Assembly: GCA_035516425.1 (NCBI GenBank)
Contig: DATJAH010000001.1
Location: 62,001-126,000 of the forward strand
Reading direction: 5' to 3'
Source of the DNA: Fen-1038 sp035516425
GTDB taxonomy: Bacteria; Chloroflexota; Anaerolineae; Anaerolineales; Villigracilaceae
Length of the DNA: 64,000 nt
Shown here: positions 59,765-64,000 of the stretch, in pieces
How positions within the stretch are numbered: the first letter of the stretch is position 1
Layout of the letters: each line of letters starts with the position of its first letter
Made by a program: the position numbers and the translations under genes
Notes under the pieces: generated by a model
Databases searched by the model: none
What the model was told of the DNA's origin: nothing
What the model saw: only the letters and a program-made list of their open reading frames with translations

Positions 59765-61915
59765 ATGGGTAAGGATCGTTACGTACTTGGGATCAGCATG
59801 TCTCGCCATGACCGGGCGGCTTGCCTGCTCAAAAACGGCAGCATTGTGGCCGCGATCGGCGAGGAGAGGCTCGATCGACGCAAACGGTCGATCGGAAGCT
59901 ACGGCCATCGTCCGAGCCGCATCATCTTGCCGCCCCTCAAGGCGGTGAGCTATGTTCTGCGCGCGGGAGGCGTCCGGCTCGATGACCTGGAGCTCATCGT
60001 CTGCGGTCGTTCCATGACCTCCTGCCGCGAAATGCTCCTCCAATATCTGCCGCTGCCGGCGGAACGCGTGATCGAGCCTCCCGTGCCCGGCCATCACCTG
60101 GCGCATGCCTACAGTGCGTACGCGACCGCCCCGTTCGACCGGTCGGCCGTCCTGGTCATTGACGAGCAGGGGCATCACCTGCCCGATGGACGCTTTGAAA
60201 AGTCGAGCTGGTACGAGGGCGAGGGGTCCGCCCTGCGGCCGATCGCCAACTTCTACGGTTCGGACGCCGACCTCAGCCTGGGGATGTTCTACAACGCGTT
60301 CGCGATGCTGACGAGCCTGAGCGAGGCCATGGCCCCGGCCGCCGGCAAGTTGATGGGCCTGGCGTCGTACGGCGTTTTCCACCCCGAGTGGCCCGAGCTC
60401 ATTACGCTGGATGAGCAGACCGGCGACACCCATATCCCGCTCCAAGGCCTGGATGATTTCTTTTCCCAACTCGGCCTGCCGGTTCGAATCGGATATGAGG
60501 ATGCGCGGCCGCGCAATCTCGAAGACCTGGCGCGCTACATCAGCCTCGATTGGTCCACAGCTCTGGCCGCTGATCTGGCTTACAAAGCGCAGCAGGAACT
60601 TGAACGGGCGGTCCTCCACATCAGTCGTTTTCTGAAGAAGAACACGAAGGCGGACAAGCTCAGCTATGCGGGCGGTGTGGCGCTCAACTGCACCAGCAAC
60701 AGCAGACTTCTGGAGACCGGCTGGAGCGATGTCTACGTCCACCCGGCGGCAACCGATGATGGAAATGCGATCGGGCTGGCCTACTACGGCTGGATAGAGC
60801 ATCTCGGCAATCCGCAGGCAGCCCACAAGCCGTTCTCGCCATTCACTGGCATCACCTATGCGTCGGAGGCGGTCGACGGCGCGTTCGCCTCGTTCCACTT
60901 GAATGAATATGCCCGTACGGTATCGCCTGCAGAGGAGGGCGCGCTGCGCCTGGCCGGCGGGGAGATCGTGTGCTGGATGCAGGGCGGAAGCGAATGGGGT
61001 CCCCGGGCGCTGGGCGCGCGCAGCATCCTGGCGAATCCCCAGCTCACCGCCATTACCGAGCGGATCAATTCAACCGTAAAATTCCGCGAACCCTTCAGGC
61101 CGTTCGCCGTCAGCGGACTGCAGGAAGATCTGCAGCAAATGATCGATTGGGATCAAGTCCCGGCTTCACTCGGCATGTACATGCTGGCGACCGGCTCCGT
61201 CAAGGACGCGCGGCTGTATGAAGTCAGGCATGTGGACGGCCGGGTGCGCTATCAAGTGGTGCAGCCCGATCTTCAGCCCGAGTTCGCGGCTCTGATCCAA
61301 AAATTCAAGGCGGCAACCGGGCTGGGCGTGGTACTGAACACCTCCTTCAACACGCTCGGTGAGCCGTTGGTCGAGAGCCCTGTGGATGCCGTACGCCAAT
61401 TCCTGCTGTCGGGGGCGGACACCCTGATTGTGGGTGAGCGCATGCTCGTGCGCCGGGAGATCCCCGCGGCCGTCTTGGCAAGCTCACGTCACATGGCGTT
61501 CGAACGATCTTATCTTGATCCGTTGCAGACCGCCCTGGGCTTGGAATCAGCCGGTTATCCGGAGCAGGCATTGAAGTTTCTGGAGGAGTCAGCCTTCCAC
61601 GAGCGGGATGTCCGCTGGGACGGCGTGGAGATGGTGCAAGCCTATCATGGATTATTGATGCGGGCTGCGCTGCGCGAGGCCGATCTTCAAAAGGCGCAGG
61701 AGCAGGCCCGGATCGTGTTTGAATGGTCCGGCATGCCCCTCGAAGCGATCCGGGCCGCGCGAGCGATCTCTGAATACCCATTCCAGCCGAAAGATGCCAA
61801 GCTGGGCTACCTGATGAGGTATATCGCCAGCCAGGGCGGGGGATGGAAATTCCTGAGCGACATGTTGGAGGAGCAAAGTCTCCCGGCAGTCTCAACCGAA
61901 AGGAGCGAACCATGA
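59765..61915 (+). CDS. NodU/CmcH-type O-carbamoyltransferase with C-terminal helical extension
   Basis: The 716-residue protein has the N-terminal Kae1-like half (VLGISMSRHDRAACLLKNG, GHHLAHAYSAY with metal His) and the C-terminal NodU half (GGVALNCTSNS, GSEWGPRALGARSILANP, FREPFRPFAVS, VVLNTSFNTLGEP). It transfers carbamoyl from carbamoyl phosphate to a hydroxyl, here probably on the RiPP. From about residue 575 there is an extra 140-residue helical, TPR-like part. GAGGTAG precedes the ATG at 59765. It ends in an ATGA overlap with a 22-codon ORF. Confidence 0.9.
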   Translation: MGKDRYVLGISMSRHDRAACLLKNGSIVAAIGEERLDRRKRSIGSYGHRPSRIILPPLKAVSYVLRAGGVRLDDLELIVCGRSMTSCREMLLQYLPLPAERVIEPPVPGHHLAHAYSAYATAPFDRSAVLVIDEQGHHLPDGRFEKSSWYEGEGSALRPIANFYGSDADLSLGMFYNAFAMLTSLSEAMAPAAGKLMGLASYGVFHPEWPELITLDEQTGDTHIPLQGLDDFFSQLGLPVRIGYEDARPRNLEDLARYISLDWSTALAADLAYKAQQELERAVLHISRFLKKNTKADKLSYAGGVALNCTSNSRLLETGWSDVYVHPAATDDGNAIGLAYYGWIEHLGNPQAAHKPFSPFTGITYASEAVDGAFASFHLNEYARTVSPAEEGALRLAGGEIVCWMQGGSEWGPRALGARSILANPQLTAITERINSTVKFREPFRPFAVSGLQEDLQQMIDWDQVPASLGMYMLATGSVKDARLYEVRHVDGRVRYQVVQPDLQPEFAALIQKFKAATGLGVVLNTSFNTLGEPLVESPVDAVRQFLLSGADTLIVGERMLVRREIPAAVLASSRHMAFERSYLDPLQTALGLESAGYPEQALKFLEESAFHERDVRWDGVEMVQAYHGLLMRAALREADLQKAQEQARIVFEWSGMPLEAIRAARAISEYPFQPKDAKLGYLMRYIASQGGGWKFLSDMLEEQSLPAVSTERSEP

Positions 61916-61980
61916 ATGAGCATCACACACATTCCAGACGCCCCTTCGTGATTTCCAACGCAAGGAAGAGGAGCTATTAA
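61912..61980 (+). CDS. 22-residue peptide ORF, translationally coupled
   Basis: The ORF ATG (61912) to TAA (61978) encodes MNEHHTHSRRPFVISNARKR-SY. It overlaps the carbamoyltransferase stop by ATGA and has a strong AAAGGAG 6 nt upstream, better than most genes here. Its end carries the GAGGAG that serves the next gene. It may be a real micropeptide, a coupling device, or chance. Confidence 0.4.
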   Translation: MNEHHTHSRRPFVISNARKRSY

Positions 61981-61981
61981 C

Positions 61982-62194
61982 ATGCAATGCATTCGCTGCA
62001 AGAAGCCAGCACAGGCCATCTGCCGCTTTTGCGGCCGGGCGGTGTGTGAGGAGCACATCCAAAAAATGAACTACATCATTACCGTCTATTCCGGAAACGG
62101 GCAGGTTCCGAAATCATTGGTGGTGGCGGATGCCGTCTTTTGCGGCATCTGCAAACCGCAGCCGGAGCCGCTCGAGATGCCATACCTGGCGTGA
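61982..62194 (+). CDS. Small B-box-like zinc-finger protein
   Basis: The 70-residue protein has MQCIRCKKPAQAICRFCGRA (two CxxC pairs), then VCEEH and FCGIC near the end, a zinc-binding pattern of B-box/DUF-type small fingers. GAGGAG precedes the ATG. It lies within the RiPP operon between the carbamoyltransferase and FHA genes. Function is unknown; a structural or recruitment role is likely. Confidence 0.78.
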   Translation: MQCIRCKKPAQAICRFCGRAVCEEHIQKMNYIITVYSGNGQVPKSLVVADAVFCGICKPQPEPLEMPYLA

Positions 62195-62204
62195 GGTTCC
62201 GGTA

Positions 62205-62900
62205 ATGGACGAAGGAGACAAGCCGGTCAGGGCGATCGTATCCTGGATGCTGGACGGGCGGCAGGAACTTTTGCTGCGCGAGGGCGACTGCGTCGAGGTC
62301 GGGCGCGAGCAGGACAATGATCTCGTCCTGCCGGGCGACCATATTTCGCGCAAACACGCCATCATTGTTTGGCGCAAGGACCATTTCGAGGTGGAAGACC
62401 TGCGCAGCGCGAACGGCACGACCGTAAATGGAAAACCGCTGAACAAGCCGCGTGTCCTCAAGGACGGCGACCGCCTGGCTTTCTTTGACGTGGAGACGGT
62501 GTTCAACGAGCATAGGCAGGCGCAGCCTCCTATGCAGGAGGAAGGCGTTCGGCGCACCATCATCATGAAGCAGCCTGCACGGCCGTCCCTCGTGATCAGT
62601 TCGGGACCCGGTGAAGGACACAAGATTCCGTTGAAAGAGGGCGTGATGACGATTGGGCGGGCCACGTCGTCAGGCGATACGTGGGACATCTCCCTGCAGG
62701 ATCGCTCTGTTTCGCGGCCTCACGCACGGGTGGAGACCAAAGAGGGGGTCGTAAACCTGACCGATGCAGGCAGCGCGAACGGCACCCTGCTCAACGGAAA
62801 TACACTGTCCAGCCCCGCGGCCCTCAAGGATGGCGATGTGATCACCATCGGTGAAACCATCCTGATTTTCAGAGCTGCCGTGAAAGGACCGGATGCTTAG
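62205..62900 (+). CDS. Double FHA-domain protein
   Basis: The 231-residue protein has two forkhead-associated domains. The first is at about 28-100 (VGREQDNDLVLPGDHISRKHA, SANGTTVNG) and the second at about 145-220 (IGRATSSGDTWDISL, SVSRPHARV, SANGTLLNG). Both keep the phosphothreonine-binding Arg, Ser-Arg-x-His and Asn. They imply recognition of a phosphorylated partner, so a Ser/Thr kinase should act on this system. GAGG precedes the ATG. The stop overlaps the next gene by 8 bp. Confidence 0.92.
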   Translation: MDEGDKPVRAIVSWMLDGRQELLLREGDCVEVGREQDNDLVLPGDHISRKHAIIVWRKDHFEVEDLRSANGTTVNGKPLNKPRVLKDGDRLAFFDVETVFNEHRQAQPPMQEEGVRRTIIMKQPARPSLVISSGPGEGHKIPLKEGVMTIGRATSSGDTWDISLQDRSVSRPHARVETKEGVVNLTDAGSANGTLLNGNTLSSPAALKDGDVITIGETILIFRAAVKGPDA

Positions 62901-64000
62901 CACAACGAATGTCTGGGACAGATTGGCCAGTGAGCTCGTCGATCCCGAGCTGCTGCCGGAAAGCCGAGGACTATGGGGTGAGATCACGCCGCGGCCTGGA
63001 GGGCTGTGGCAGAGCGCGGGGGACGAAACGCTGGCCATCGGGCGTAAGAGCCAGACCCTGTGGACCGCCCTGAACGACTCCACCATGGTATGGCACCCGG
63101 GCCGGAATATCTGGAACATCGTCAATCAAATTTCCGAAGCGCCGGTGGAGGATAACGTCTGGGAGACCCTTGATAACGAAACCCTCGTCCTGCCGCGCGG
63201 AGCTGTTACGGTATGGAAAAAGCCGGCGGTGCGGGATTTGGCTCGTGTGAAGCTTCGAAGAGGGGACCAATGGGCGCTGAAAGAGTTGAAGTCGGCAAAA
63301 GGGGAGACCTATTGGGTCCTGAAGCATCTGGTGTCTCCCGTTTATTTGCGCCTCGACGAACAACAGCTGTTTCTATGGAATATGCTGGATGGCAGCCATA
63401 CCGTCCAGGACCTGGCCGTGGAATGTTTTGTAAAATATGGAACCCTCAATATAGAGTGGCTGACCGGGTTTCTGACGCAACTGGGCCAGAAGGGCTTCTT
63501 AAGCGAAGCGAGAGCGGATGTGTATCAGGATGCCCAGCAGCAGGAAATAAAACGCTCTGTGCGCTACAAGGTCCTGAAGGTGATCGGGTTGATCTTTCAA
63601 TCCGAACTGGGGATACCCGTCGACGGTTTCTACACGTTTCTCTATAAGAGCGTGGGATGGATTCTGTATACGCGGCTGTTTCAAATTCTGTTCGTGGCCG
63701 TCACCCTGCTCGGCGTGCCTGCGTATTTCATTGTCTCCGGCGCCAACAATGTGCTGACCTCGGCCACCGGGACCGATTTCCTGGTGCAGACGGGACTGGT
63801 CAGCCTGATCGTGGCCCAGGTGATCGTATTCTTCATTCACGAATCTTCGCATGCGCTCACGGTCTGCCATTATGGGCGGCATGTGCGCCGCGGCGGTGTA
63901 GGTCTGTATTTCGGCATGGTTGCGTTCTTCATGGACACAACGGATATCTGGATGGAGCCGCGCGGACCACGCCTGGCGGTCACCTGGGCGGGTCCCTACT
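62893..64000 (+). CDS. PqqD-like and M50 peptidase membrane protein (cut by window edge)
   Basis: At least 369 residues run off the window. Residues 1-110 are Trp-rich (about eight VW, LW or IW pairs). Residues about 140-205 (VYLRLDEQQLFLWNMLDGSHTVQDLA) look like a PqqD/RRE-type winged helix that binds RiPP leaders. Then come membrane helices with the M50 motif FIHESSHAL (HExxH, His316 and His320) and later MVAFFMDTTD. It likely cleaves the leader or exports the product at the membrane. It starts inside the end of the FHA gene. Confidence 0.85.
   Translation, partial: MLSTTNVWDRLASELVDPELLPESRGLWGEITPRPGGLWQSAGDETLAIGRKSQTLWTALNDSTMVWHPGRNIWNIVNQISEAPVEDNVWETLDNETLVLPRGAVTVWKKPAVRDLARVKLRRGDQWALKELKSAKGETYWVLKHLVSPVYLRLDEQQLFLWNMLDGSHTVQDLAVECFVKYGTLNIEWLTGFLTQLGQKGFLSEARADVYQDAQQQEIKRSVRYKVLKVIGLIFQSELGIPVDGFYTFLYKSVGWILYTRLFQILFVAVTLLGVPAYFIVSGANNVLTSATGTDFLVQTGLVSLIVAQVIVFFIHESSHALTVCHYGRHVRRGGVGLYFGMVAFFMDTTDIWMEPRGPRLAVTWAGPY

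Overview
This window appears to come from a Gram-negative-like environmental bacterium, most likely a Chloroflexota member of class Anaerolineae. That placement is an inference. It rests on the mix of NBR1-Ig lipoproteins with Pro/Thr/Ser linkers, a translin-family protein, RecD2 without RecBC, many lipobox proteins and moderate-to-high GC. No rRNA or phylogenetic marker is present to prove it.

Layout. (1) 1-15.0 kb, almost all minus strand: housekeeping genes (rsmG, coaBC, recF, def) mixed with lipoproteins, a tandem alpha/beta hydrolase, a metallophosphoesterase, an EamA transporter, a PEBP-family protein, two GNAT acetyltransferases, a cyclic-nucleotide-binding/PH-like membrane protein, a redoxin and a sulfatase. 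(2) 15.1-24.3 kb, mostly plus: a flippase-like membrane protein, an FAD oxidoreductase, a DUF429 protein, an NBR1-Ig lipoprotein, then an ssb-DUF3467-translin-deoxyribosyltransferase-like run. (3) 24.5-31.6 kb: a minus-strand signalling pair whose receiver domains lack the phosphoacceptor Asp, a glycosyltransferase, a large methylase-like protein that lacks the catalytic motif, and an NBR1-Ig/CAP lipoprotein. (4) 31.6-36.6 kb, a scarred region: a DUF6174 gene cut by one in-frame TAG, a 149-bp direct repeat of the ychF 3' end flanking two accessory genes, and a frameshifted tyrosine-recombinase remnant beside tRNA-Leu(CAA). (5) 36.6-39.9 kb: nitrilase and recD2.

Two accessory systems follow. 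At 40.6-56.7 kb lies a catabolic locus. It holds an ECF transporter (S component, two unequal ATPases, EcfT, two small membrane proteins), a membrane-anchored radical SAM/B12-type protein, a hydantoinase, a hydantoin/allantoin racemase, a GntR/FCD regulator, an N-acetylornithine-type carbamoyltransferase, FixC-FixX-EtfB-EtfA, a DAO-family dehydrogenase and a (S)-ureidoglycine aminohydrolase-like bicupin. Read together (inference), cyclic ureides are imported, racemised, ring-opened and decarbamoylated by phosphorolysis. The freed amine is then oxidised with electrons passing through ETF to quinone.

At 57.1 kb to the window end lies a RiPP cluster of the azol(in)e (TOMM/YcaO) type. It has two paralogous precursor peptides, a nitroreductase-type dehydrogenase, a YcaO with a C-terminal PxPxP-like tail, a NodU/CmcH-type O-carbamoyltransferase, a 22-codon coupled ORF, a small zinc-finger protein, a double-FHA protein and a PqqD-like/M50 membrane peptidase cut off by the window edge. 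The combination of azole formation, O-carbamoylation, FHA domains and an intramembrane-type protease is the best candidate here for an undescribed system.
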